Assembly: GCA_030616465.1 (NCBI GenBank)
Contig: JAUWXH010000011.1
Span: 1-13,953 of the forward strand
Length of the DNA stretch: 13,953 nt
Source: Planctomycetota bacterium
GTDB taxonomy: Bacteria > Planctomycetota > Phycisphaerae > UBA1845 > Fen-1342
Reading direction: 5' to 3'
Shown: one piece after another, positions 1 through 7,432 of the stretch
Layout of the letters: each line of letters opens with the position of its first letter
Numbering within the stretch: position 1 is the stretch's first letter
Translations under genes and position numbers: made by a program
Notes under the pieces: model-generated
What the model was told of the DNA's origin: nothing
The model's database searches: none
What the model saw: only the letters and a program-made list of their open reading frames with translations

Positions 1-1935
1 CGCGAGTTACTGAGCCGACTCGATGCCGGGCAGGTCGGTCTGCGTTTCGAGCCGGTTCGTGAGCAGGCCGCGACCGCCAGCGCGGGAACGACCGACTTCG
101 GGGGCCTGTTCGTCGGCTTCAGTTCCTTTCTCATCATTTCCGCCGCGATGTTGGTGGCGTTGCTGTTCCGCCTAGGCGTCGAGCGGCGCTCGCACGAAGT
201 TGGCACGCTGCTGGCAACCGGGTTCGCACCGCGCACAGTGGCGAAGCTCCTACTGGCGGAGGGGTCAGTGCTGGCGGGCATCGGTGCCGCCGTGGGGCTG
301 GCGGGCGCGCTGGGATACGCATGGCTGATGCTCGCCGGCCTGCGAACGTGGTGGTCCGCCGCCGTCAGTGCTCCGTTCCTGCGGCTGGAAGTAACCGCGG
401 CGAGCCTCGCGATCGGCGGTTGCGCGAGCTTCGTCGTTGCACTGCTGGCGATAATGTGGTCCGTACGCGGATTGACGCGCCTGTCACCACGCGCGTTGCT
501 GGCCGGCAGTGTTGAAGCTGCTCGGCCGGCGACCACCGAGCGGGCAGGTCGGCTCTCCATCGTGGTCGCCGCCGGCGGGCTCGCGCTGGCCGTCGCGTTG
601 ATCGTGATCTCCGTCGTGGCCGACGCGCTATCGCAGACGGCGGCTTTCTTCGGCAGCGGCTCGGCGACGCTCCTCGCGTGTCTGGCCGTGTTCACCCGCT
701 GGCTGAAATCCGACCAGGGCGGTGTGATTCATCAGCCCGGCAGCCTCGCGTGGGTGCGCCTGGGCATCCGCAACGCCCCGCGACACCGCGGCCGAAGCAT
801 CCTCACCGCGGCACTGGTCGCCTCGGCCACGTTCGTGATCGTCGCGCTGCAGGCGTTTCGGCTCGAAGCCGAAACCGCCGACCGCGGGCGGGAAACCGGG
901 ACGGGCGGCTTCGCCTTGCTCGCTGAAGCCAGTGTCCCTTTGCCATACGACCTCAACACCGCCGACGGGCGCGCAGCGCTGGGCATGTCGCACGACGCAG
1001 ATGAGGTCTTCGCGGACGCCGCCGTGGTGCCGTTTCGTCTGCGGACGGGCGACGAGACGAGCTGCCTGAACCTGTACCGCCCGCGAAACCCGCGCATCCT
1101 CGGCGCCACGGAGGCGATACTTCAGCGCGGTGGCTTTCGCTTCGGTCCAACGCTGGCCGAGTCCCAGCAGGAGCGGGAGAACCCCTGGACCCTTCTGCAC
1201 CGCACTTTCCCCGACGACGCTATTCCCGCAATGGGCGACGAAAGCGCCGTCATCTGGCAACTCCACCTCGGCCTGGGTAAGGACCTGGTCATCAAGGACG
1301 AGCGTGGACGCGACGTGCGGCTGCGTCTGGTCGCGCTGCTCAAGGGGAGCATATTGCAGGGGGAGTTGGTCATCGCCGAGACGCGGTTCGCCCGCCTGTT
1401 TCCGTCGATCAGCGGGTACGGTTTCTTTCTGATCGAGGCACCCCCGGGCGTCGCGCCCGCGGTAGGGCAAACGTTAGAGCGCCAGCTGGCCGACTTCGGC
1501 TTTGACGCCACCTCCACCACCGGTCGTCTGGCCGAGCTCTTCGCCGTGCAGAATACGTACCTGTCCACGTTTCAAACGGTCGGCGGGCTCGGGCTGATCC
1601 TGGGCACCGTCGGGTTGGCGGCGGTGCTGTTGCGCAACGTGTGGGAGCGGCGTGGCGAGCTGGCCCTGCTGCGCGCGGTCGGCTTTTCGCGCGTCGCCCT
1701 CGGCTGGATTGTGCTGACCGAGAACGCTTTTCTGGTGCTGGTCGGGTTGCTGGTCGGCGTGGTGTCGGCCCTGGTCGCCGTCGCGCCCCACGTCGCTACA
1801 CGCCCCGAGTCATTGCCGTGGCTGTCGCTCGGGCTGACAGTCGCGGCGGTCTTCGCGGTGGGCGTGGCAGCCGGCACGGCGGCGCTGATCCCTGCCTTAC
1901 GCGCCCCGCTGCTGCCGGCCCTGCGAGCGGAGTGA
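1..1935 (+). CDS. FtsX-family ABC transporter permease, 5'-truncated by window edge
   Basis: The frame is open from base 1 to the TGA at 1933-1935 (644 codons), so the true start lies outside; the first in-frame ATG at 148 sits inside a membrane helix and is not the start. Hydrophobic helices are visible near 112-170, 255-335, 405-470, 555-620 and 640-690, which belongs to a first FtsX module (ERRSHEVGTLLATGF at 181-225 is the usual cytoplasmic loop). A second module begins near 750 (LGIRNAPRHRGRSILTA), carries an extracytoplasmic domain around 880-1555, and ends in the last FtsX unit: helices at 1575-1635, 1710-1795 and 1820-1905 with the loop WERRGELALLRAVGFSR. Two FtsX units in one chain fit the large MacB/LolC-like permeases that work with a separate ATPase to move lipids, lipoproteins or peptides, or to transmit mechanical force. 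The substrate cannot be told. The ATPase gene, if adjacent, lies to the left. Confidence 0.9.
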   Translation, partial: RELLSRLDAGQVGLRFEPVREQAATASAGTTDFGGLFVGFSSFLIISAAMLVALLFRLGVERRSHEVGTLLATGFAPRTVAKLLLAEGSVLAGIGAAVGLAGALGYAWLMLAGLRTWWSAAVSAPFLRLEVTAASLAIGGCASFVVALLAIMWSVRGLTRLSPRALLAGSVEAARPATTERAGRLSIVVAAGGLALAVALIVISVVADALSQTAAFFGSGSATLLACLAVFTRWLKSDQGGVIHQPGSLAWVRLGIRNAPRHRGRSILTAALVASATFVIVALQAFRLEAETADRGRETGTGGFALLAEASVPLPYDLNTADGRAALGMSHDADEVFADAAVVPFRLRTGDETSCLNLYRPRNPRILGATEAILQRGGFRFGPTLAESQQERENPWTLLHRTFPDDAIPAMGDESAVIWQLHLGLGKDLVIKDERGRDVRLRLVALLKGSILQGELVIAETRFARLFPSISGYGFFLIEAPPGVAPAVGQTLERQLADFGFDATSTTGRLAELFAVQNTYLSTFQTVGGLGLILGTVGLAAVLLRNVWERRGELALLRAVGFSRVALGWIVLTENAFLVLVGLLVGVVSALVAVAPHVATRPESLPWLSLGLTVAAVFAVGVAAGTAALIPALRAPLLPALRAE

Positions 1936-1961
1936 CCTACACTTCCTCGGCGCGGCCGATG
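1936..1961. other. 26-bp gap between convergent genes
   Basis: The stop codons of the permease (+) and the epimerase (-) are separated by only these bases. No hairpin with a T-run fits here, so any termination signal must be Rho-type or lie inside the opposing gene. Confidence 0.6.
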
Positions 1962-2903
1962 TCAGGCCTGTGTTTTTCCCAAGTCGTGGCGAAGGGCGCC
2001 TTCGAGGCGGGGATGCGAGAACTCGAAGCCGGCGGCCTGCAGCTTGGTCGGCACTGCGCGGGTGCCGGCCAGGAGCAGGGCTTGGCCCATTTCGCCGAAG
2101 AGCAGGCGGACGACGGGGGCGGGCAGAGGGAGAATCGTGGGGCGGTGCAGAACTCCGCCGAGGGTCTTGGTGAATTCACGATTCGTGACCGGGTTGGGCG
2201 ACACAGCGTTCACCGGACCGGAGACGTCATCGGTGACTATGAGGTGGTGAACTGCGGCGACCAAGTCGTCGAGGGTGATCCAGCTCATGTATTGCCGGCC
2301 GCTGCCGACCACGCCGCCCAAACCGAGCTTGAACGGCGTCAGCATCTTGGCCAGCGCGCCGCCGACGGCGGAAAGCACCACGCCGATGCGCAGGTTGACC
2401 ACGCGGATGCCCGCCTGTTTCGCCGGTTCGGTGGCGGCCTCCCACTGGCGACACACGTCGGCGAGGAAGCCGGTACCGGGCGGGCTGTCTTCGGTCAGGG
2501 TTTCGTCGCCGCGATCGCCGTAGTAGCCGATGGCCGAGGCGGCGATGAGGGTGCGTGGCGGCTTGGCGAGCTTGGCCAGTGTCTCGCTGAGCAGCCGCGT
2601 TCCCGCGACGCGGCTGGTGCGGATCGCGTCTTTGCGGGCCTGCGTCCAGCGCCCCGCGGCAATGCTCTCGCCCGCCAGGTGCACAACGCAATCAACTCCC
2701 TCTAGCGCGGCGGCGTCGATTCGACCCGTCGTGGGGTCCCAGGAGATCTCGTCAGCATCGGGGTCAGGTGGGCGGCGCACGACGCGCCTGACATGGTGGC
2801 CGCAGGCCGCTAGGAACGCGGCCAGTCGCGTGCCGATGAGTCCGGAACTGCCGGTGACGGCGATACGAAGCGACGCGGGTTTGGCGAGGCCATCTTCCGA
2901 CAT
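1962..2903 (-). CDS. TIGR01777 family (YfcH/SDR39U1-like) NAD-dependent epimerase
   Basis: The product is 313 aa, close to the usual ~300 aa of this atypical short-chain dehydrogenase family. Residues 14-24 hold the Rossmann motif (IAVTGSSGLIG, TGxxGxxG). Family signatures follow: WDPTTGRID, then VVHLAGESIAAGRWT, then TSRVAGTRLL, then ASAIGYYGDRGDE with the catalytic-type tyrosine region, and FLADVCRQWE. The C-terminal DUF1731 segment is present (LLFGEMGQALLLAGTRAVP, then LQAAGFEF). The frame stays open 33 codons further upstream to an ATG at 3002, but that extension is Pro/Arg/Ala-rich with no family similarity, so I place the start at the ATG ending at 2903, a few residues before the first beta strand. 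No clear Shine-Dalgarno precedes it. The substrate of this family is not established. It looks like an ordinary chromosomal gene, unconnected to the surface-protein cluster that follows on the other strand. Confidence 0.92.
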   Translation of the reverse strand: MSEDGLAKPASLRIAVTGSSGLIGTRLAAFLAACGHHVRRVVRRPPDPDADEISWDPTTGRIDAAALEGVDCVVHLAGESIAAGRWTQARKDAIRTSRVAGTRLLSETLAKLAKPPRTLIAASAIGYYGDRGDETLTEDSPPGTGFLADVCRQWEAATEPAKQAGIRVVNLRIGVVLSAVGGALAKMLTPFKLGLGGVVGSGRQYMSWITLDDLVAAVHHLIVTDDVSGPVNAVSPNPVTNREFTKTLGGVLHRPTILPLPAPVVRLLFGEMGQALLLAGTRAVPTKLQAAGFEFSHPRLEGALRHDLGKTQA

Positions 2904-3097
2904 ACGGTCGATCCGCGGTTGGTGAAACGTTCCTGACGTCGCACGCCCAGGAGCGGCGCGCGCAGTCGAGTGGGCCACCAACCCCTGGAAGGGGTGGGGC
3001 ACCCGCCCGCCGCCGCAGCCGTGTTCCGCGTGTCAACGCGGCGGAATCTCGACCGGCATGATACAGATTCATGGGCCCGGCGAGGGTGAACGTGAGG

Positions 3098-3103
3098 TAT
3101 AAT
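3098..3103 (+). promoter_or_regulatory. Candidate -10 box (TATAAT) for the BNR protein gene
   Basis: A perfect TATAAT stands in otherwise GC-rich sequence between the divergent epimerase and BNR genes. No convincing -35 lies 16-18 bases upstream. Transcription would start near 3110 and give a leader of about 85 nt that contains a hairpin GCCGGG/CCCGGC (3142-3147 with 3156-3161) and the Shine-Dalgarno GGAGGG at 3182-3187. Confidence 0.45.
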
Positions 3104-3194
3104 GGAAGCGCTCACGAATCGGGGAGGTGACAGCGATTGCTGCCGGGCTGCCTTCCCCGGCGAGCGACGAGGCATTCGAACGGAGGGCTGACTC

Positions 3195-4922
3195 ATGTTG
3201 ACACGTGGGCGATTGTTTCTTGTGCTTGGCTCAGCGGCGTTGCTGTTGGCGACAAGCACTCTAGCAGACGGCAAGGACAGTGTGAGGCCGGGTGATCCGC
3301 AGGACGCGCGCGAGCCGAACGTCCAGCGACTGCACCGAGAGGTGCCTGACGATCCGCCGCTGCCGGCACCGGCGTGGCAACCGCTGTGGCCCCCGGCGCC
3401 ACCGTTCGTCTTCGCGCGGGAGGGGTACTACAGCGTGCAGGTCAACGTGGACGAGTTCGGCGGGAATATTCCGGCCGACGCGGCCAACGAGCCGTCGATC
3501 GCGGTTGATCCGACCAACCCCAACCGAATGGCGATCGGTTGGCGCCAGTTCGACAATGTCGCGTCCAACTTCCGGCAGGCCGGGTGGGGGTACAGCCGCG
3601 ATGCCGGGCGCAGTTGGACCTTCCCGGGCTCGCTGGATCCCGGCGTGTTCCGCAGCGACCCGGTGCTCGACGCCGACGCGGACGGGAACTTTTACTACTA
3701 CAGCCTCCAACACCCGGACGATGAGTTCTTCTGTGACCTGTTCAAGTCGAGCGACGGTGGCGAGACGTGGGTGGGGCCGATCTACGCCTACGGCGGCGAC
3801 AAGGCCTGGTTCGACATCGACATGACCGGCGGGATCGGACACGGCAACTTCTACGCCGCCTGGGACCATGCGGGCTGTTGCGGCGACAACTGGTTCACGC
3901 GCTCGACCGACGGCGGCGAGACGTTCGACTATCCGGCCCCAATTCCCGGGCGGCCGATCTGGGGTGTCACGACCGTGGGGCCGGACGGGGCCGTGTATGT
4001 CGCGGGACGCTACCGCTGGGACGAATCCAGGTTTCAGGTGGCCAAGTCCACCACCGTGCAAGATCCGAACGCACCGCTGGACTTCGATTTCGCCGTAGAG
4101 GTCGATCTCGGCGGGACGCTCCTTTACTACTTGCAGTACGGGCCCAACCCGGGCGGGCTGCTCGGGCAGGTGTGGATCGCGGCCGACCACTCGGACGGAC
4201 CGACGCACGGCAACATCTATGTGCTCGCTTCGGTTGATCCGCCCGACAGCGATCCGCTGGACGTTCATTTCATCCGCAGCACTGACGGCGGGTTGAGCTG
4301 GAGCGCACCGGTCCGCGTCAACGATGACCCGCCCGGCACGGATGCCTGGCAATGGTTCGGCACGTTGGCGGTCGCCCCCAACGGCCGAATCGACGTGGTC
4401 TGGAACGACACGCGCAACAGCGGCGAGGACAACATCAGCGAGCTGTTCTACGCGCACTCCACCGACGCCGGCCTGACCTGGTCCGACAACGTTGTGCTCA
4501 GCGAGCCGTTCGACAGTTGGCTTGGCTGGCCGAACCAGGACAAGCTCGGCGACTACTACGACATGGTCTCGGACGAGGTCGGCGTGAACCTGGCCTACGC
4601 CGCCACGTTCAACGGCGAGCAGGACGTCTACTTCATGCGGATCGGCGATTTCGACTGCAATGGCAACGGCGTCCCCGACACCGACGACATCGACAGCGGC
4701 ACGTCGCCGGACGTCAACGGCAACGGGATTCCCGACGAGTGCGAGTGCTTCGGCGACCTCGACGGCGATAACGATACCGACCAGGGCGATCTCGGCATCC
4801 TGTTGGCTGACTGGGGCTGCACCGGCGGGGATTGCCCCGGCGACCTCGATGGCGACGGGGATACAGATCAATCCGACCTGGGCGTGCTGCTGGCCGACTG
4901 GGGCTGCGACGCCGCGTCGTAG
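3195..4922 (+). CDS. Secreted BNR/Asp-box beta-propeller protein with double dockerin-like tail
   Basis: The start is the ATG at 3195, seven bases after GGAGGG (3182-3187). Residues 1-24 are a Sec signal peptide (basic start, VLGSAALLLA core, cleavage probably after TLA). Five Asp-box motifs of type SxDxGxxW mark propeller blades: SRDAGRSW 134-141, SSDGGETW 185-192, STDGGETF 237-244, STDGGLSW 362-369 and STDAGLTW 422-429. The sialidase FRIP arginine motif is absent, so sialidase activity is not supported. The C-terminus has a DCNGNGVPD...DVNGNGIPDECE calcium-type linker (487-517), then two EF-hand/dockerin-like halves at 520-542 and 549-571, both ending DWGC, and four last residues. The role is probably surface display or adhesion/glycan binding, by inference only. 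Gaps on both sides suggest it is a single-gene unit. Confidence 0.9.
   Translation: MLTRGRLFLVLGSAALLLATSTLADGKDSVRPGDPQDAREPNVQRLHREVPDDPPLPAPAWQPLWPPAPPFVFAREGYYSVQVNVDEFGGNIPADAANEPSIAVDPTNPNRMAIGWRQFDNVASNFRQAGWGYSRDAGRSWTFPGSLDPGVFRSDPVLDADADGNFYYYSLQHPDDEFFCDLFKSSDGGETWVGPIYAYGGDKAWFDIDMTGGIGHGNFYAAWDHAGCCGDNWFTRSTDGGETFDYPAPIPGRPIWGVTTVGPDGAVYVAGRYRWDESRFQVAKSTTVQDPNAPLDFDFAVEVDLGGTLLYYLQYGPNPGGLLGQVWIAADHSDGPTHGNIYVLASVDPPDSDPLDVHFIRSTDGGLSWSAPVRVNDDPPGTDAWQWFGTLAVAPNGRIDVVWNDTRNSGEDNISELFYAHSTDAGLTWSDNVVLSEPFDSWLGWPNQDKLGDYYDMVSDEVGVNLAYAATFNGEQDVYFMRIGDFDCNGNGVPDTDDIDSGTSPDVNGNGIPDECECFGDLDGDNDTDQGDLGILLADWGCTGGDCPGDLDGDGDTDQSDLGVLLADWGCDAAS
4653..4919 (+). repeat. Calcium-binding tail: DCNGNG linker plus two dockerin-like halves
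   Basis: This is the coding segment for residues 487-575 of the BNR protein. Each half has a 12-residue EF-hand-type loop (D-L-D-G-D-x-D-T-D-Q-x-D) followed by LGxLLADWGC. The same module recurs at the ends of the proteins at 6163, 7793 and 11281 and of the remnant near 12937. Confidence 0.85.
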
Positions 4923-5009
4923 TATCAGCGGCCGCAACCGGCGGCGGAGCCGTGACCTGAAGCGCATCAAATCGGTACGGTTTGACGTGCCGGTTCGGGC
5001 GGCAAGCGC

Positions 5010-5037
5010 TTGACAAACGGCGGGAAAGCTCTATAAG
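5010..5037 (+). promoter_or_regulatory. Strong sigma70-like promoter TTGACA-N16-TATAAG
   Basis: TTGACA at 5010-5015 is a perfect -35, and TATAAG at 5032-5037 matches five of six -10 positions, with a 16-bp spacer. It stands out in GC-rich sequence 90 bp after the BNR stop. Predicted transcription start is about 5044, which leaves a leader of about 110 nt before the prepilin-like gene. Confidence 0.7.
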
Positions 5038-5043
5038 GCAAGC

Positions 5044-5143
5044 AGGCGTGGAGGCGTCCGGCGTGGGACGCCCTGGTCGGAGCCCGCCGGGCGTTCGCCT
5101 TGTTTTGCAATGTGAGTTGAGCCACTCTGCAGGTGGCTTTTTT
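5044..5143 (+). ncRNA. Candidate structured leader or small RNA ending in a terminator
   Basis: A transcript from the promoter at 5010 would run through a perfect 7-bp hairpin, GGCGTCC (5053-5059) with GGACGCC (5066-5072), loop GGCGTG. AGGCG (5044-5048) can pair with CGCCT (5096-5100), enclosing that hairpin and a small GCCC/GGGC stem (5082-5085 with 5089-5092) in a possible three-way junction. The transcript then meets a terminator at 5120-5143. It could be an attenuator or riboswitch for the gene at 5157, or a free small RNA of about 100 nt. I match it to no known riboswitch class. Confidence 0.45.
5120..5143 (+). terminator. Intrinsic terminator directly before the prepilin-like gene
   Basis: The stem AGCCAC (5120-5125) with GTGGCT (5133-5138), 7-nt loop TCTGCAG, is followed by a six-T run at 5138-5143. 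It ends 13 bases before the ATG at 5157. It could close the BNR transcript, but the promoter at 5010 lies between, so it more probably acts on the leader. Confidence 0.65.
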
Positions 5144-5147
5144 GAGG
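5144..5147 (+). promoter_or_regulatory. Shine-Dalgarno that decides the prepilin-like start
   Basis: GAGG lies 9 bases before the ATG at 5157. The longer alternative GTG at 5133 would fall inside the terminator stem and has no ribosome binding site, so the ATG is preferred. Confidence 0.55.
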
Positions 5148-5156
5148 CAGCCCGAT

Positions 5157-6017
5157 ATGCACAACCATGCATATCGAGTCATTCGGCAGCGCGCCCCGCT
5201 CGCCGGGTTCACGCTGATCGAGCTGCTTGTTGTAGTCGCGTGCATCAGCGTGCTGACCGCGATGCTGCTGCCCGCGCTCGGCTCCGCCCGCGCGCGGGCC
5301 AAAGAGACGTGCTGTGCCGGGCGGCTGCAACAGTGGGGCCTGGCGTTTGCCTGCTACGCCAATGAGAACCGCGGAGTGTGGCCGCATTGCGACGGGCTCG
5401 ACCGTGGGCCGCGCGCCCCCGACGACCCGCACATTACCCCGGAAGACCTGGCCGACTGGCACGGCTGGGTGGACGTGCTGCCGCCGCTGATCGGCTTCAA
5501 ACCGTGGCGCGACTATCCACGTTACGAGCGGCCGGACCAGACGACGTTCTACCAGTGCGCGTTCGGGGAGCCGATCCCGGGTCGGGGGGTGTACAGCTAC
5601 CATCCGGAGCGCGACGGGTATTTCAGCTACGCGATGAACTCCTGCCTGGAGTTGGATTTCAACGCATGGCCGCCGCCGGGGAACGCGGGCTACCCGATGC
5701 CCTCTTTTCTCGATATCGGGAAGATCATGTGGCCCGCGCAGGTGGTGCTGCTGTTTGATCAGTTGCTGGACCCGCGCAAAGGGTTCGATGGTGAGCGGGT
5801 GTACCGGGGGGCCGGCAAGTACTGCGGCAGTTACCCGAAGGCATTCGCGGCCCGGCATCGACGCGGGACCGGCAAGCTGGGTGGAAACATTTTGTACAGC
5901 GACGGCCATGTAGAGTGGCAGCCGAGCGTATGGAAGCCGGAGTGGGACCCCGACCTGGAAGTGCCGCCGCGGGACGACCGGAACTGGTACCCCTATCCGG
6001 CATGGGGAGGAAGCTGA
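5157..6017 (+). CDS. Prepilin-type protein with H-x-DG C-terminal motif
   Basis: This 286-aa protein has a short basic leader and the type IV prepilin/pseudopilin cleavage site: G17 then FTLIELLVVVACISVLTAML, with the conserved Glu at E22 (+5), so a prepilin peptidase would cut before F18 and methylate it. The hydrophobic helix is followed by a globular domain. The C-terminus holds H234 and SDGHVEW (D249-G250-H251), the arrangement of the H-x9-DG prepilin-like family (TIGR04294, related to DUF1559) that is greatly expanded in planctomycetes. Here 14 residues separate His from DG instead of 9. Members are exported and thought to be displayed at the cell envelope; no enzymatic role is known. 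The gene is single, with no pilus assembly genes beside it, and is probably controlled by the leader and terminator directly upstream. Confidence 0.88.
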   Translation: MHNHAYRVIRQRAPLAGFTLIELLVVVACISVLTAMLLPALGSARARAKETCCAGRLQQWGLAFACYANENRGVWPHCDGLDRGPRAPDDPHITPEDLADWHGWVDVLPPLIGFKPWRDYPRYERPDQTTFYQCAFGEPIPGRGVYSYHPERDGYFSYAMNSCLELDFNAWPPPGNAGYPMPSFLDIGKIMWPAQVVLLFDQLLDPRKGFDGERVYRGAGKYCGSYPKAFAARHRRGTGKLGGNILYSDGHVEWQPSVWKPEWDPDLEVPPRDDRNWYPYPAWGGS

Positions 6018-6029
6018 CCGGGTGCGCGC

Positions 6030-6052
6030 GGCCCGTTTGGAGGAACGGGGCC
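6030..6052 (+). terminator. Hairpin after the prepilin-like gene, no T-run
   Basis: GGCCCGTT (6030-6037) pairs with AACGGG-CC (6044-6052) with one bulged G and loop TGGAGG, 12 bases after the stop. There is no following T-run, so this is a weak terminator or a 3'-end stabilising stem. Confidence 0.3.
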
Positions 6053-6162
6053 GGTTGCCGGTAAAGCAAGCGTGTACCCCTAGTCGGCAGAGGCTTACGG
6101 GCCGCGGGCGGTGGAGCACGCGGTTGGTTCAGGTGTGATCCGGTTGGAGAGGAGCACAGCGA

Positions 6163-7122
6163 ATGTCCATCACGTCGAAGGCTGTCGCCGGCGCGGTGCT
6201 GATTGCCTTTCTCGCCGCGTTGGCGCCGGACGGGGCGGCGCAGCCGCTGACGATCTACGAGATTCAGTTCACCGAGAACGAGGACGGCAGCAGTGACTAC
6301 GACGCTGAGGTGGTTGACTGCGCCGGCGGCATCTGTACCGGCAAATGGGGCGGGTTCGGACTTCCGCGCTTGATGCTGCAGGACCCCAACTACCCGGACG
6401 GTTGGGGCGGGATACAGGTCAAAGACTGGACCCCGGAGAGGGATCTGTACGACAACGTCGCGGTCGGCGATTGGGTGGCGTTTACCAACGTGGAGGTGTA
6501 CGAGAAGGTCGGCACGACATTCCTGTATTTCCAGGAAGATCTCGTATCGGGATATACGATTGTCAGCCAGGGCAATCCGCTGCCGCCGTATTTGACGGTG
6601 GCCGTCAGCGACATTCCGGCTCCCCTCGAAGGCCCCCCGGGCGAGTGGTATGTCGAAAACCACGACGCCGAGCTGTATGAGTCGATACGGCTCGTCGTGC
6701 GCGACGTGACCGTGACCGAGATGGACCTCGGCAAGGCTGCCGACAACTACAACCTGCAAGACGCCGAGGGCGCCAACTGCTGGGCGGCGGACTACATGAA
6801 CGAAGACGTCGGCGAGGACGGCTACCATCCGTCTGTGCAGGTCGGGCAGTACTTCTGCGCGCTCAGCGGCGTCTTCGAGCAGTACACCAACCTCTCCAAC
6901 GGGTGGGACTATTACCAATTGGTCACGCTGACGTCGGCCGATCTATTCATCTGCGGCGACCTCAACCATGACGGCTGCGTGGATCACGCCGACCTGGGCA
7001 TCCTGCTGGCCGACTGGGGTTGTACCGGCGGGGACTGCCCGGGTGACTGCGACGGCGACGGTGACACCGACCACGGCGACCTGGGCATCCTGCTGGGCCA
7101 CTGGGGCGAGGGCTGCCCGTAG
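6163..7122 (+). CDS. Secreted OB-fold-like protein with double dockerin-like tail
   Basis: This is a 319-aa product. The start ATG at 6163 follows GAGAGGAG (6147-6154) by 8 bases. The signal peptide covers residues 1-26 (VAGAVLIAFLAALAP core, cleavage likely after GAA). The mature part opens with TIYEIQFTEN, then an acidic and aromatic domain containing VAVGDWVAFTNVEVYEKVG and later YNLQDAEGANCW. The pattern TIxEIQ...VxVGDxVxFTNVxVxE resembles extracellular OB-fold/YhcR- or DUF5689-like modules, but I cannot confirm a family. Residues 265-287 and 294-318 are the two dockerin-like halves (GDLNHDGCVDHADLG and GDCDGDGDTDHGDLG), the second ending HWGEGCP at the very C-terminus. No enzyme motif is visible. 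A surface-displayed binding protein is the best inference. Confidence 0.8.
   Translation: MSITSKAVAGAVLIAFLAALAPDGAAQPLTIYEIQFTENEDGSSDYDAEVVDCAGGICTGKWGGFGLPRLMLQDPNYPDGWGGIQVKDWTPERDLYDNVAVGDWVAFTNVEVYEKVGTTFLYFQEDLVSGYTIVSQGNPLPPYLTVAVSDIPAPLEGPPGEWYVENHDAELYESIRLVVRDVTVTEMDLGKAADNYNLQDAEGANCWAADYMNEDVGEDGYHPSVQVGQYFCALSGVFEQYTNLSNGWDYYQLVTLTSADLFICGDLNHDGCVDHADLGILLADWGCTGGDCPGDCDGDGDTDHGDLGILLGHWGEGCP
6955..7119 (+). repeat. Dockerin-like double EF-hand tail of the OB-fold-like protein
   Basis: Residues 265-319 carry two D-x-[DN]-x-D-G loops, each followed by DLGILL and a WG pair. The DNA at 6991-7019 is identical over 29 bases to 10535-10563 in the lipoprotein gene. Confidence 0.8.
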
Positions 7123-7124
7123 CG

Positions 7125-7400
7125 AGAAGCCGCCAATCGGTCACCAAGCGAATTAGCCAAGCCCGCGAGCAGATCGAGTTGAAGAGGCAGCAACTCGATA
7201 CGGCCTGTAAGAAGGCCGAGAATGGGCCCGAAACCCAACGCACGCTCAGCGAGCAGGTGCGGAAGCGCTCGGCTGAGGGAGCGCCCCAGGCCGAGCTGCG
7301 GGACCTGTGGCTGAAGATCAGCGCACTTCAGAATGAGGACGAAACCAGGAATCAAGTGCGGGAAAGGGTCGAGGCGCTAGAACCCGTTCTCGCTCCATAA
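7125..7400 (+). pseudogene. Coiled-coil fragment without a start codon
   Basis: The frame is open from before 7125 to the TAA at 7398-7400. No ATG or GTG is available near its beginning, and the only start-like codon is TTG at 7179, without a Shine-Dalgarno. The translation is charged and heptad-like (VTKRISQAREQIELKRQQL, later AELRDLWLKISALQNEDE), as in a coiled coil, and differs in composition from the acidic secreted proteins around it. It starts right after the stop of the OB-fold-like gene. I cannot assign a family. It may be an upstream part of the same broken gene as the MscS remnant that follows, in another frame. Confidence 0.4.
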
Positions 7401-7432
7401 CCTCTTGCAGTGGACGATCGACCACGGCACGA

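Noticed and set aside
628..1470. 280-codon minus-strand frame opposite the permease
   Set aside because: No motifs, and the plus strand encodes an unmistakable FtsX permease through the whole interval.
1641..2705. 354-codon plus-strand frame crossing the permease end and the epimerase
   Set aside because: It overlaps two well-supported genes in other frames and shows Arg/Gly-rich shadow composition.
3195..4922. Annotation of the BNR protein as a sialidase
   Set aside because: Five Asp boxes are present, but no FRIP/RIP motif with the catalytic arginine is visible, so only a propeller of unknown function is supported.
3261..4970. 569-codon open frame on the minus strand opposite the BNR gene
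   Set aside because: Its translation is Val/Ala/Arg-rich without motifs, while the plus strand has a signal peptide, five Asp boxes and a dockerin tail. It is a by-product of high GC codon use.
5082..5100. Resemblance of GCCCGCCGGGCG to the conserved 3' part of ZTP (pfl) riboswitches
   Set aside because: The conserved U in CCGCCUGGGC is missing and the upstream conserved pseudoknot strand is not found, so the class assignment does not hold.
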